Assembly: GCA_965284645.1 (NCBI GenBank)
Contig: OZ260106.1
Coordinates: 744,001 to 808,000, forward strand
Direction of reading: 5' to 3'
DNA from: JAIBAJ01 sp965284645
Lineage (GTDB): Bacteria; Bacteroidota; Bacteroidia; JAIBAJ01
DNA: 64,000 nucleotides
Shown here: piece after piece, positions 8,134-16,751 of the stretch
Layout: each line of letters starts with the position of its first letter
Position numbering within the stretch: the first letter of the stretch is position 1
Position numbers and translations under genes: made by a program
Notes under the pieces: generated by a model
The model's database searches: none
What the model was told of the DNA's origin: nothing
What the model saw: the letters and a program-made list of their open reading frames with translations, nothing else

Positions 8134-9159
8134 TTAGGAGTTTATTCCCTTGTCTTTCAAAAAACAATCACAAGCATGCTTAATGGCTGCCGGTAAAGGA
8201 ATAAAGCTAAAATCTAGGGCTTTTTTCACTTTTTCGTTCGAAAACTGACTTTTAAACATGGCTGTTCGAGCGCTTTCTTTGGTTATGAATGGTACTTTGC
8301 CGAACAACATATACCCTAACCAGCCTAATCTCCAAACGATTTGGGCCACCCAAGGTTTGGCTTCCACGGTTGGTCGAGGTTTTCCTAAGGCATCTGCAAT
8401 CAAATTGAAAAGCTCCCGAAAGGGTAGATTCTCGCCACAAGCAATAAAACGCTCGTCCGAAAGCGTACTTTCCATTAACTTTATTGAAATTGTAGCCACA
8501 TCCCTTACATCCACAAACCCATTAATTCCGCTTGTATAGTACTTATTGCCCTTCCATACTTTATTGATCAAGGCCGCACTGCTTTGCTCCCAGTTGCCCG
8601 GACCAATAATGGTTGCTGGATTGACAATTACCATATTCAATCCTTCGGCTGAGCCCCGCCAAACCTCTAATTCAGCTTTGTACTTGCTTATGGCATATTG
8701 GGTATTTGTTTCATTGTCCTTCCAAGTGCTTGTCTCTGAGTAATGGCTTTCTTCCATGCTTCTTCCTATGGCTGCAACGGAAGAAATATGACAGAGTTTG
8801 GCCGCCTTCTTTTCCAAACAAGCATTTACCACATTGGCCGTACCTTCTACATTAATCTTGAACATTTTCATAAATTCGTGAGGCAAAAACGAAACCCAAG
8901 CCGCACTATGAACCACATAATCACCTGGTTGGATGTGTTGGAGCAAGGTGTTTATTTCCAAAATGTCCCCTTCAACCCATTCGATTTTTGGGAAAAGCTG
9001 CTTTGCCTTTTCTCCATAATGCCTAAAAATTCGTTCTGTTTCAACCTTTCTATTTATATCCCGTACAAGACATTTAACTGTCCATCCTTCATGAAGCAAT
9101 TGCAAGGCAATATGAGAACCCAGCAAACCGGTTGCACCTGTAACCAAAACGTTTTTCAT
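8134..9159 (-). CDS. Extended SDR: NAD-dependent epimerase/dehydratase family
   Basis: This is a 341-residue Rossmann-fold oxidoreductase. The nucleotide motif is VTGATGLLGSH (G-x-x-G-x-x-G, residues 6-16) and the catalytic motif is YAISK (Tyr-x-x-x-Lys) near residue 155. It most resembles dihydroflavonol-4-reductase/3-beta-hydroxysteroid-dehydrogenase-like proteins that reduce or oxidise sugar or isoprenoid-like carbonyls. The substrate cannot be assigned. ATG 9159 is preferred over the adjacent GTG at 9162. A TAnnTTTG box on the minus strand (9167-9174) lies so close that the transcript may start at or within a few bases of the start codon. It is divergent from the next histidine kinase gene. 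Confidence 0.85.
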   Translation of the reverse strand: MKNVLVTGATGLLGSHIALQLLHEGWTVKCLVRDINRKVETERIFRHYGEKAKQLFPKIEWVEGDILEINTLLQHIQPGDYVVHSAAWVSFLPHEFMKMFKINVEGTANVVNACLEKKAAKLCHISSVAAIGRSMEESHYSETSTWKDNETNTQYAISKYKAELEVWRGSAEGLNMVIVNPATIIGPGNWEQSSAALINKVWKGNKYYTSGINGFVDVRDVATISIKLMESTLSDERFIACGENLPFRELFNLIADALGKPRPTVEAKPWVAQIVWRLGWLGYMLFGKVPFITKESARTAMFKSQFSNEKVKKALDFSFIPLPAAIKHACDCFLKDKGINS

Positions 9160-9241
9160 CACACTTCAAAAGTAGCTGAAATTGTTGTTTTGAAACTTAT
9201 ACCATAGGAAATTGAAATAAAAACCCATTTTTACTTCTTCT

Positions 9242-10444
9242 ATGCTAACAGCAAAACTTCCCCCAAACGAAACAGAAAGGTTAAAAACCCTGATGGAGCT
9301 AGAAATCATGGATTCGGATCCTGAAAAGGAATTCGACGACATTGTGCAATTGGCTTCCCAAATATGCGAAACCCCTATTTCAGTTATTACCCTTTTGGAT
9401 GACCGTAGGCAATGGTTCAAAGCTAAAGTTGGTTTGGAAGTAAATGAAACAAGCCGTACCGTAGCCTTTTGTTCACATGCGATATTAGACGATCATTTAT
9501 TTGAAGTCGAAAATGCCTTGAACGACGAACGCTTCCACGACAATCCTTTGGTGGTCAATGCGCCCGATATTCGATTTTATGCAGGGTATCCAATCATTAT
9601 GGCCAACGGAACCAAGCTCGGAACACTTTGTGTCATCGATCGGGTTCCACGCCACTTAACGCCCCTTCAGGCCAATTCCATCGAAGTGTTGTCAAAGCAA
9701 GTAACTAAGCAGTTGGAGCTTCGCATTAGCAAACGGAAGATGGAATTTCAGGCCCAAGAACTTAAAAAGCTGAACGAATCAAATGCCAAACTTTTAAGCG
9801 TAATTGCTCATGACTTGCGTTCGCCCTTGGCCAGCCTGTGGCAAATCATTGATTTATTGAACTCGGGCGATTTAAGTCCCGAAGAAGCTTTAGAACTAAT
9901 CAAAGAATCGGGGCATTATGTTGAAAATTCTTTGGGACTTTTGGATGGCATGGTTAGTTGGGCCAAACAGCAGTTTCAAGGCAAGGATATTCTCATTCGG
10001 GAAGTGTCGGTTGAAAATGCGTTGAAGGAAATCGTTGAAATGAATTCGCTACAAACCAAGGCCAAAGGAAATACGATAACCATAATTTCGGAAATAGGAA
10101 CACTCAAACTTAATGAAAACGTTTTACGATTGCTATCGAGAAACTTGCTCATCAATGCCAATAAATTTACTGAACACGGAGAAATAGCAGTTAAAACCTT
10201 GGTAGTCGATGGCTTTTTAAAAGTTCAGGTAAGCGATACAGGCATTGGTATGGAACAGGCTCAAATCGACAAACTTTTCAATTGGAAAAAGGAAAATTCA
10301 ACTTCGGGCACAAGCGGTGAAAAGGGGCTTGGTATCGGTTTAAGGCTTTGTAAAGAAATGGTTGAGGTGGAAGGTGGTAACCTTTGGGTGGAGAGTAAAC
10401 CTGGCTATGGAACAAAATTCGGCTTTGCTATTCCGATTCGTTAA
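9242..10444 (+). CDS. GAF-domain sensor histidine kinase
   Basis: This is a 400-residue soluble histidine kinase. An N-terminal GAF domain (about residues 20-165) is followed by a coiled linker. The HisKA domain has phospho-acceptor motif HDLRSPLAS (about 195-203). The HATPase domain has N-box NLLINANKF, G1 box DTGIGM and G2 box GLGIGLRLC. There is no transmembrane segment and no receiver domain, so it is a cytoplasmic sensor needing a separate response regulator, none of which is adjacent. The ligand of the GAF domain is unknown. Confidence 0.92.
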   Translation: MLTAKLPPNETERLKTLMELEIMDSDPEKEFDDIVQLASQICETPISVITLLDDRRQWFKAKVGLEVNETSRTVAFCSHAILDDHLFEVENALNDERFHDNPLVVNAPDIRFYAGYPIIMANGTKLGTLCVIDRVPRHLTPLQANSIEVLSKQVTKQLELRISKRKMEFQAQELKKLNESNAKLLSVIAHDLRSPLASLWQIIDLLNSGDLSPEEALELIKESGHYVENSLGLLDGMVSWAKQQFQGKDILIREVSVENALKEIVEMNSLQTKAKGNTITIISEIGTLKLNENVLRLLSRNLLINANKFTEHGEIAVKTLVVDGFLKVQVSDTGIGMEQAQIDKLFNWKKENSTSGTSGEKGLGIGLRLCKEMVEVEGGNLWVESKPGYGTKFGFAIPIR

Positions 10445-10473
10445 GGATAAAATAAAGTAGAAATCGGTTTTAC

Positions 10474-11520
10474 TTATCCTGAAATATATTTACCAAATGG
10501 CAATTTGCTGATAGCCCACACCACTATTGTAGAGAGTACAAAACAGGCAATGGTTGTGAGTGGGATACCTATCAAGGGATGAACAAAGGAATATGAAAGA
10601 TGAAATTTTCCTAATTCCCAAAGGACAAAAACATGAACAAGGTAAATTCCGTAACTATAGTTTCCTACAAACGCAATGAGCTTATCTATCCAAGGGGTAA
10701 ATTTTAGTGTCCCGTATTGAAAAAGTAAAAAAACACCTATGGAGCTGAGTAATACATTAGGTGTTAGGTATTCATAAAAGGTATGAACAAAGGTCTTGTT
10801 TAGTAGTGAAAAATAGAATGTGCTAAAGGCAGTAATAAGAACCCCAAGGAAAAGAAATAGACCAGCATTTCTTATTGGATTCGAAAAGGTACGAGTCATT
10901 AAATAATAGCCCAATATCGGATAACCAATATAGCCTGCGAAATACCTCAAATTGAAATCTGGCAAATAGGTTGAAACGTAAGGGTAATTAAAAAATAAAG
11001 TAACAATCCAAATGGCTAAAAAATAGTGGATTTCTTTCGTTGAGCTATTTCGTATCCACTTACCCACAATAGGGAAAAACAGATAAAGCCCAACTAAAAC
11101 ATAAATATACCACATATGAAAAGCAGCCCCGTTTTTGAATGAACCAAGAATAAATTCCAAAACAAATTCAGGTGATAAGGGTTTTTGCTCTGCATGCATC
11201 ACCCAAAAAGTTCTGAAATCATAGGCCAAACTCCAAAATATAAATGGGAATAAGATTCTTGACACCCGCTTGGATAAAAAATGGTTGATATCTGAATTAT
11301 CGCGGGTTAAAAGAAGAGCGCCTGAAATCATTAAAAAAATGGGCACACAAAACCTTACAGAACTATCCAACAAATTTCCTATCCACCATTGGCTTTCTGA
11401 AATGGTACCAAAGGAATGTACCATATTCGTTACAACATGCAAAAGGATTACCGAGAGGGTTGAAAAAACCCTTAGTCGATCCATCCATAGAATAGGGTTA
11501 GGTTTATTTACTTCGGCCAT
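10474..11520 (-). CDS. Acyltransferase family 3 membrane protein
   Basis: This 348-residue polytopic membrane protein has the acyltransferase-3 layout: an N-terminal MDRLRVFSTLSVILLHV segment with the conserved His, about ten helices and a basic motif after helix 3 (SKRVSRILFPFIF). It resembles surface O-acetyltransferases such as WecH or the polysaccharide-modification enzymes. It ends 30 bp from the convergent histidine kinase gene. It is only distantly related in sequence to the acyltransferase at 2147-3247. The substrate is unknown. Confidence 0.85.
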   Translation of the reverse strand: MAEVNKPNPILWMDRLRVFSTLSVILLHVVTNMVHSFGTISESQWWIGNLLDSSVRFCVPIFLMISGALLLTRDNSDINHFLSKRVSRILFPFIFWSLAYDFRTFWVMHAEQKPLSPEFVLEFILGSFKNGAAFHMWYIYVLVGLYLFFPIVGKWIRNSSTKEIHYFLAIWIVTLFFNYPYVSTYLPDFNLRYFAGYIGYPILGYYLMTRTFSNPIRNAGLFLFLGVLITAFSTFYFSLLNKTFVHTFYEYLTPNVLLSSIGVFLLFQYGTLKFTPWIDKLIAFVGNYSYGIYLVHVFVLWELGKFHLSYSFVHPLIGIPLTTIACFVLSTIVVWAISKLPFGKYISG

Positions 11521-11857
11521 ATACGTGCAATTCGTTCTTTTTGTCTTTACTTTATGAAATGGAACCCTCTATTGAGCCTCCAAATGGTTTATTTTCAACT
11601 TTTTATAACTATGCCAGCAGGAGTTTTTAAAACTATCCTTTTGGTCAGTTCTTTCATTAACCCATGAATTCTACCCATGTTTAGGAACAACAAACACCTT
11701 CCTAAATTTAGAATTCAATTTCATTTTCTAACCCAACCAATCATGGAAACGAAAATACGTACAATTGGCTAAGAAGCAAATTGGCTAATAAAAATTGTGT
11801 AAGTATTTCAACCAAACTATTCTAACAATCTGCCGATTTAACCAAGAAAACGTATTA
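11521..11857. other. Intergenic stretch, no gene recognised
   Basis: AT-rich DNA upstream of the acyltransferase gene. A start followed by nine codons (ATG at about 11743) is the only start-like signal and stops at once; it is not annotated. No tRNA, hairpin terminator or known RNA seen. Confidence 0.4.
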
Positions 11858-11945
11858 GAAATGCAAAAACGAGTTACCCGTTGCTAATCGGGGTAAACCC
11901 AACAAAATCAAGCAGTTCGGATTAATAAATCTTCCGATTGATTAC
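11858..11945 (+). repeat. Element A, 3' half
   Basis: Matches the distal half of element A (AATCGGGGTAAACCCAAC, then CGGATTAATAAATC and GATTGATTA) with several substitutions. The 5' half is replaced by unrelated sequence apart from a short stretch around ATGCAAAAACGA. Confidence 0.7.
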
Positions 11946-11985
11946 TTTAGATTCAAAAGTTTATTCATTTGCTCAACTGCATTTT

Positions 11986-12125
11986 CCGGGCAGGGATAGC
12001 AGTGGAAAGCCCACAGCGGCCTAAGCGAAGCGAAAGGCGCGAGGACTTGCAACGAATAGCCCGGCCTTTTCGCTAGCACTACAGCCCAATAAAAGGAGGA
12101 AAGGTTGTAGCGAAAAGGGCACGCC
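11986..12125 (-). repeat. Element B copy 2
   Basis: Reverse-orientation copy. The inner stem is an 11-bp perfect inverted repeat, CCTTTTCGCTA (12065-12075) with TAGCGAAAAGG (12108-12118). Its sequence differs from the stems of other copies although the pairing is kept. The outer ends carry the CGTGC/GCCCG version of the closing helix. Confidence 0.85.
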
Positions 12126-12177
12126 AAATAAAATTAAATATCCCTTTCTGAACGGGTAAGCTTAGGCCTTATACTTT

Positions 12178-13359
12178 CTAGTTTGAACCAACTTGGTCGC
12201 CTAGGTACCATTCGATGGTGTTGAGACTTTCTTCGCCAAGGTACATCAACTTTCCATGATATAAGTGCTTGATAATCATACCACAAGTAAACAAATCGAA
12301 GCAATAATCCGAATTGCTTTTCATGGGTGAAGTAAAGGCATTGTACTCCGTAGCATCGAAATTTTGGGTGGCGATTTTAATACCATTGAACTTGAACCGA
12401 ATCATATTTCCAAAGGCATTTTGGTCGATGGAAACAGTCAATTTTGGGATATAATCGAAGGCTGATTTTTGGAATTTGCGTTGAAGGTTATCAAAAATAA
12501 AATCCAACACATTTTGCAGCACTCCACCAAACTCCTTGCGGTTGACCACAATTTCGAGGTTGCTTTTGGTATATTCCCGTTGGATGAGAATTTGGGCCGA
12601 ATTGATTTCGGATTGAAAGGAGAGGTAAGCGTTTCTAAGGTTTTCGTCCATTATTTCACTCACTTTCGCCCGTTTTACCTCCGTTCGGGTTCCTTTTCGA
12701 AAGGTATGTATTTCTTCAGCCAAACGGGTATATTCTGCCTCTGTCATGGCATTAATGGCATTGATAAAGCTTTTAGAAAGAGGCAAGTACAGCTTTTTGT
12801 CGTCCGAGGTTTGAATTTTGGCATTGGCTGTTTTCAATTTCCTTTTCAGCAAATCCAACTCTTCTTGACCTTCTTCCAAATTCCTTGTCAATTGTGCATT
12901 TTCCTTAATTAATTCCTTTTCCCTCAATTTTATTTTGGCTAAGGTGCTGATGTTTTGCTTCATCAGTCGTTCGGTAAGTTTGCTAATTACATTGGCCAAT
13001 ATTTTGGGTTCAGGACTTAGGGTTTCAATAAACTTATCGCGTGAAATTTTCCAAACAATGGTATCCATCACCACGATGGCTGTGAGGTTTCGCTCTTCGG
13101 ATCCAAGCAAAGCCATTTCGCCGAAGAATTTTCCGCCATCCAATAAAGCTAAGATGTCTTTGTCTTCTTGAAATTTAATAGCTCCCTTTTCTATGAAGAA
13201 GAAATGTTCGTTTTGCTGGCCTTTGGTAAGAACCACCTCTCCGGGCAATAATTTCTTCATTTCCATTTGCGACAAAAGAAGCTCGAACAAGCTTTCGTTG
13301 AGAGGCGAAAAGAACTCGATTTTTTGGAATTGTTGAACGGCTTTGGTTTGCTGCATCAT
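12178..13359 (-). CDS. Cyclic-nucleotide-binding-domain protein with a degenerate kinase-like C-terminus
   Basis: This is a 393-residue soluble protein. Residues about 15-130 form a cNMP-binding (Crp-like) domain with the phosphate-binding-cassette-like segment FFGEMALLGSEERNLTAIV. A long predicted coiled coil follows (about 140-190). There is no HTH, so it is not a Crp-type transcription factor. The C-terminal third resembles a worn HATPase domain: VLQNVLDFIFDNL aligns with an N-box, FNGIKI with a DxGxGI box, and GMIIKHLYHGKL with the GLGLxIxxxxxxHGG region, but the key Asp and Gly residues are missing. That match is my inference by eye. It lies 46 bp downstream of the SixA gene on the same strand. 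Confidence 0.75.
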   Translation of the reverse strand: MMQQTKAVQQFQKIEFFSPLNESLFELLLSQMEMKKLLPGEVVLTKGQQNEHFFFIEKGAIKFQEDKDILALLDGGKFFGEMALLGSEERNLTAIVVMDTIVWKISRDKFIETLSPEPKILANVISKLTERLMKQNISTLAKIKLREKELIKENAQLTRNLEEGQEELDLLKRKLKTANAKIQTSDDKKLYLPLSKSFINAINAMTEAEYTRLAEEIHTFRKGTRTEVKRAKVSEIMDENLRNAYLSFQSEINSAQILIQREYTKSNLEIVVNRKEFGGVLQNVLDFIFDNLQRKFQKSAFDYIPKLTVSIDQNAFGNMIRFKFNGIKIATQNFDATEYNAFTSPMKSNSDYCFDLFTCGMIIKHLYHGKLMYLGEESLNTIEWYLGDQVGSN

Positions 13360-13405
13360 GATAAAGCCTTTTACCGATTCTAGGTGGGTATGTTACAAAC
13401 CAGGT

Positions 13406-13888
13406 TCATAATTCTTTTGGAAATTTCTTAAAGACGATTGTACCTGAATGAGGTTGAATATCGTCCCAATTTTGGATATCGAAATCAAGGCAGAGAACAG
13501 CTCCAGTAGGAAAATGTTCTATGTCTTGATTGGCCAAATAGGCTGCCGTGTATGAAATAGATGGATTGTGGCCCAAGACCATCAAAAGGGGGCAATCGGC
13601 TTGGTTTTGTATTTCGGAAAGCACTTCGCCTAAACTAGCTTCGTATAAATTAGGGCAAAGCTTGGTTTCGTGTACCTGCAAACCTTCTTGCACCAGTTCG
13701 AGGGTTTCCTGGGTTCGTTTGGCTGGACTGCAAAGTATGCGTTGAACCGAAATTCCTTTTTGCGCGAGGTAAAGGCCCATTTCCTTGGCATTTCGGATAC
13801 CTCGGTGGTTGAGGGGCCGGTCGAAATCGTGTTGGTTGTTATCGGCCCAGCTGCTTTTTGCATGCCTCATCAATACCAATCGTAGCAT
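13406..13888 (-). CDS. sixA: Phosphohistidine phosphatase SixA-like
   Basis: This is a 160-residue histidine-phosphatase-superfamily protein with the N-terminal catalytic motif MRHAKSSW (RHG-type, His about 9), the second Arg region CSPAKRTQETLE, and a C-terminal LVLGHNPSI-type His motif (MVLGHNPSI). Length and the RHAKSSW motif fit SixA, which dephosphorylates phosphohistidine in Hpt or PTS proteins. It lies upstream of the cyclic-nucleotide-domain protein and could share its transcript. SixA specificity is inferred from family; small relatives can act on other phosphorylated substrates. Confidence 0.88.
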   Translation of the reverse strand: MLRLVLMRHAKSSWADNNQHDFDRPLNHRGIRNAKEMGLYLAQKGISVQRILCSPAKRTQETLELVQEGLQVHETKLCPNLYEASLGEVLSEIQNQADCPLLMVLGHNPSISYTAAYLANQDIEHFPTGAVLCLDFDIQNWDDIQPHSGTIVFKKFPKEL

Positions 13889-13968
13889 TTTTTTAGTGTT
13901 TTAGGTGGTGAAATTAGCTTGGAATGACCATTGCCGACACATTTGGTTTAGTTTTGTGCAAAATTCCC

Positions 13969-15249
13969 ATGAATATCTTACTGCTTGGCTCTGGTGGACG
14001 TGAACATACCTTTGCTTGGAAACTGTCACAAAGCCCCCAATTATCGAAACTATTTATTGCCCCAGGAAATGCGGGTACTGCCCAATGTGGAACCAATGTT
14101 AACCTTGCCATAGATGATTTTCCTGCGCTGGAGAAATTCGTTGTGGAAAACAAGATTGGCATGGTGGTGGTAGGTCCTGAAGATCCCTTGGTAAAAGGCA
14201 TCCATGATTATTTTTTATCAAAAGACTTGCTTCGGAACATTCCTGTGATTGGTCCGCAACAAGACGGAGCCCAACTGGAAGGCAGCAAAGACTTTTCAAA
14301 AGCTTTTATGGTAAAGTATGGTGTACCTACCGCCAAGGCCCAAACCTTCGACAAAGGAAGTTTAGTGGAAGGTTTGGCCTTTTTGGAAACCATGCAGCCA
14401 CCTTATGTTCTCAAAGCAGATGGATTGGCAGCTGGCAAAGGGGTGGTAATACCTGAAACCTTGGAAGAAGCAAAGGAAGAGCTTAGGGCGATGCTTCAAG
14501 ATGCCAAATTTGGAGCGGCCAGTGCAAAAGTGCTGGTTGAGGAATTTATGAAAGGCATTGAAATTTCAGTGTTTGTCTTGAGTGATGGACATTCCTACAA
14601 ACTTTTACCTTCTGCCAAAGATTATAAAAGAATAGGTGAAGGCGACAAAGGCTTGAATACAGGCGGGATGGGTGCTGTTTCTCCGGTTCCATTTGCTGAT
14701 GAAGCCTTTATGAAGAAGGTAGAAGAGCGGATTGTTATTCCAACCATTGCGGGTTTGAAGCAGGAAGGCATACTTTACAAAGGTTTTATTTTCGTTGGAT
14801 TGATGAATGTAGGTGGAGAACCGATGGTAATTGAATACAATTGTAGGATGGGTGATCCGGAAACCGAAGTAGTGATTCCGAGGATGGAGAATGATTTGGT
14901 AGAAGTATTCAAGGCTGTAGCAGAAGGCAAATTGGATACAATAGAACTTAAAATTAGGCCTGAAACCGCCACCACGGTAATGTTGGTGGCTGGTGGTTAT
15001 CCAGAGGCCTATGAAAAAGGCAAGGTAATGGGCGGGATTGAAAAAGTGGAAGACGCCTTGGTTTTTCATGCGGGCACAAAACAGCTAGAAGGTGGGGTAG
15101 TAACAAATGGGGGTAGAGTTATGGCGATTACTGCCTTTGGGAACTCCATCGAAGAGGCCGTAGCTAAATCCTTAAAAGGTGCGCAAGTGGTTGATTATGA
15201 AGGCAAATATTTTCGTAGTGATATTGGAAAAGACCTGATGAATTGGTAA
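13969..15249 (+). CDS. purD: Phosphoribosylamine-glycine ligase
   Basis: This is a 426-residue GAR synthetase, the second committed step of purine synthesis (phosphoribosylamine + glycine + ATP). It begins MNILLLGSGGREHTFAWK, the family's typical N-terminus. The ATP-grasp domain is visible as KADGLAAGKGVV, with the metal-binding region EYNCRMGDPETEV near residue 280. The start is set at ATG 13969: a longer frame from 13924 adds 15 residues not found in the family. TAGTTTTG at 13949-13956 is a weak promoter candidate. The stop codon overlaps the promoter of the downstream sirtuin gene. Confidence 0.96.
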   Translation: MNILLLGSGGREHTFAWKLSQSPQLSKLFIAPGNAGTAQCGTNVNLAIDDFPALEKFVVENKIGMVVVGPEDPLVKGIHDYFLSKDLLRNIPVIGPQQDGAQLEGSKDFSKAFMVKYGVPTAKAQTFDKGSLVEGLAFLETMQPPYVLKADGLAAGKGVVIPETLEEAKEELRAMLQDAKFGAASAKVLVEEFMKGIEISVFVLSDGHSYKLLPSAKDYKRIGEGDKGLNTGGMGAVSPVPFADEAFMKKVEERIVIPTIAGLKQEGILYKGFIFVGLMNVGGEPMVIEYNCRMGDPETEVVIPRMENDLVEVFKAVAEGKLDTIELKIRPETATTVMLVAGGYPEAYEKGKVMGGIEKVEDALVFHAGTKQLEGGVVTNGGRVMAITAFGNSIEEAVAKSLKGAQVVDYEGKYFRSDIGKDLMNW

Positions 15250-15254
15250 CTTTG
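15224..15254 (+). promoter_or_regulatory. Bacteroidota promoter (TTG-N20-TAACTTTG) for the sirtuin gene
   Basis: A TTG at 15224-15226, a 20-bp spacer and TAACTTTG at 15247-15254 match the phylum's -33/-7 layout. The -7 box overlaps the purD stop codon, so cobB can be transcribed on its own although it lies only 17 bp downstream. Confidence 0.6.
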
Positions 15255-15266
15255 TAAGAAAGAACC

Positions 15267-15962
15267 ATGGGGAAAAAACGCATTGTAGTATTTACTGGAG
15301 CGGGGGTTAGTGCCGAGAGTGGGATAAAAACCTTTAGGGACAGTGATGGGTTGTGGGAGAATTACAAAATTGAGGATGTGGCTACTCCTCAGGCTTGGAA
15401 CAAAAATCCGGCCTTGGTTAACGAGTTTTACAACCTTAGGCGTAAGCAAGTGTTGGAGGTACAGCCCAATGCAGCGCACAAGGCCTTGGTTAAGCTAGAA
15501 AAGAAATTTGATGTAAATATCATCACCCAAAACATTGATGATTTACACGAAAGAGCTGGGAGCAAGAAAGTGCTTCACTTGCATGGAGAAATTCGAAAAG
15601 TAAGAAGTACAGTTAAGCCCAACTTAATTTATGATTTAGCGGGGTGGGAGCTGAAAATGGGCGACAAGTGCGAATTAGGCTCGCAGCTTCGACCGCATAT
15701 CGTTTGGTTTGGAGAGGCTGTACCCATGATGGATATGGCCATGAGTTTAGTTTCGGTAGCTGATATTTTCTTGGTGATTGGTACTTCGTTAAATGTTTAC
15801 CCGGCTGCAGGTTTGTTGAGTTATGCAGATCGCAGCATTCCAAAATACCTTGTTGACCCCAATCCACAAAATATTGGCAGGATAGAACATTTGACCATCA
15901 TGGCCGAAAAAGCAGGAGAAGGAGTGCCTAAGTTGGTAGAAGAGTTGCTAAAAACAGCCTAG
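15267..15962 (+). CDS. cobB: NAD-dependent protein deacylase (sirtuin) lacking zinc cysteines
   Basis: This 231-residue Sir2-family enzyme removes acyl groups from lysines using NAD. Core motifs are intact: GAGVSAESGI (NAD binding, residues 9-18), TQNIDDLHERAG, catalytic His in LHLHGE, and VVxxS-like VIGTSLNVYPA. The small zinc module normally present between the catalytic His and the LRPHIVWFGE segment has no C-x-x-C pairs; only one Cys (in GDKCELG) is there. This appears to be the metal-free variant I associate with Bacteroidota sirtuins. Its stop codon overlaps that of the convergent T9SS gene by 4 bp. Confidence 0.9.
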   Translation: MGKKRIVVFTGAGVSAESGIKTFRDSDGLWENYKIEDVATPQAWNKNPALVNEFYNLRRKQVLEVQPNAAHKALVKLEKKFDVNIITQNIDDLHERAGSKKVLHLHGEIRKVRSTVKPNLIYDLAGWELKMGDKCELGSQLRPHIVWFGEAVPMMDMAMSLVSVADIFLVIGTSLNVYPAAGLLSYADRSIPKYLVDPNPQNIGRIEHLTIMAEKAGEGVPKLVEELLKTA

Positions 15963-16663
15963 TGCTTTATAGCGAATTTGCCACTTGTAACAGCGGCATT
16001 GTTTCTCCAAAGCTGGTAAGTGTATAGGCCATTTGCAAGCTCATTTAGGTCGATGTTCAAATCACCAGAAAATCCTGTTTGCAATGATTGGTGACGCACG
16101 ATTTGTCCCATTACATCTACCAAAACAAAGGAATAATTTCCAGCATTTTGTGTTTTGTAGGTCAAAGTTGCTTGGCCTTGGGCTGGATTCGGATACAATA
16201 CAGCACCTTCTTTCGCTGATTCAAGCGTTTCTATTCCAGTAACGCCGCCATAATAGTTGGCACGGTAACAAACTGAATCTGTTGGAAAATCAATATCGAA
16301 GAAACAATATTCAATAACACAAAGGCCAGGATTTCCTTGTCCGGCATAGTGCCCATAGAAATTATAAAGCGTATCATTTCCGCCAATGGTCAATTCGCCA
16401 GAGGAGCTATCAATTTGTTCAAGGTAGCACACATCCCAACAAAAGAAATTGGTAGATCCGGCTACAGGGGTAATCACTTTTCGTTTGGCACCTACCGTAA
16501 TCTGGTAATTTTGGGTATTGATCAGGGTAACAAATGATTCCATTGGAGTGGTTTCATTTCCCATTACAATATTGTCGATATCTTCCAGAATTAAGCTGTT
16601 TTGAGAATATCCTGAAAAGCTAGAAGTGCAAAGAGCGGCAAGGCCAAGTAAAATTTTCTTCAT
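15959..16663 (-). CDS. Secreted protein with T9SS type A sorting domain
   Basis: This 234-residue exported protein starts at ATG 16663 with a signal peptide (MKKILLGLAALCTSSFSGYSQ). The middle part (about 25-150) holds four or more Cys and no recognised domain. The last 80 residues form a type IX secretion sorting domain: VLYPNPAQGQATLTY, LVDVMGQIV and a closing GLYTYQLWRNN. Cargo with this tail crosses the outer membrane through the Por/T9SS machinery and is anchored or released. The gene ends within the stop codon of cobB on the opposite strand. Confidence 0.85.
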   Translation of the reverse strand: MKKILLGLAALCTSSFSGYSQNSLILEDIDNIVMGNETTPMESFVTLINTQNYQITVGAKRKVITPVAGSTNFFCWDVCYLEQIDSSSGELTIGGNDTLYNFYGHYAGQGNPGLCVIEYCFFDIDFPTDSVCYRANYYGGVTGIETLESAKEGAVLYPNPAQGQATLTYKTQNAGNYSFVLVDVMGQIVRHQSLQTGFSGDLNIDLNELANGLYTYQLWRNNAAVTSGKFAIKH

Positions 16664-16678
16664 ATGAGTATAGATAGG

Positions 16679-16686
16679 CAAAGATA
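16679..16686 (-). promoter_or_regulatory. -7 box candidate for the minus-strand T9SS gene
   Basis: On the minus strand this reads TATCTTTG, a perfect TAnnTTTG, 16 bp upstream of the start at 16663. It is part of a divergent promoter pair with 16716-16723. Confidence 0.5.
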
Positions 16687-16715
16687 AAAAAAATTTAACA
16701 GATATATAAAATTCC

Positions 16716-16723
16716 TACATTTG
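16716..16723 (+). promoter_or_regulatory. -7 box candidate for the T9SS-thioredoxin gene
   Basis: TACATTTG matches TAnnTTTG and lies 28 bp before the start at 16752, divergent from the box at 16679-16686. The -33 region is T-rich (TTTAAC) without an exact TTG. Confidence 0.5.
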
Positions 16724-16751
16724 GAACCTATTTCACAAATCACTTTCAGTA

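Noticed and set aside
11743..11772. ATG followed by nine codons upstream of the acyltransferase
   Set aside because: Too short, no conserved context, and stops immediately. It may be a gene remnant but cannot be supported.
14605..15069. A 154-residue minus-strand frame inside purD
   Set aside because: It is antisense to a well-conserved gene, has no family features, and mirrors codon usage of purD.
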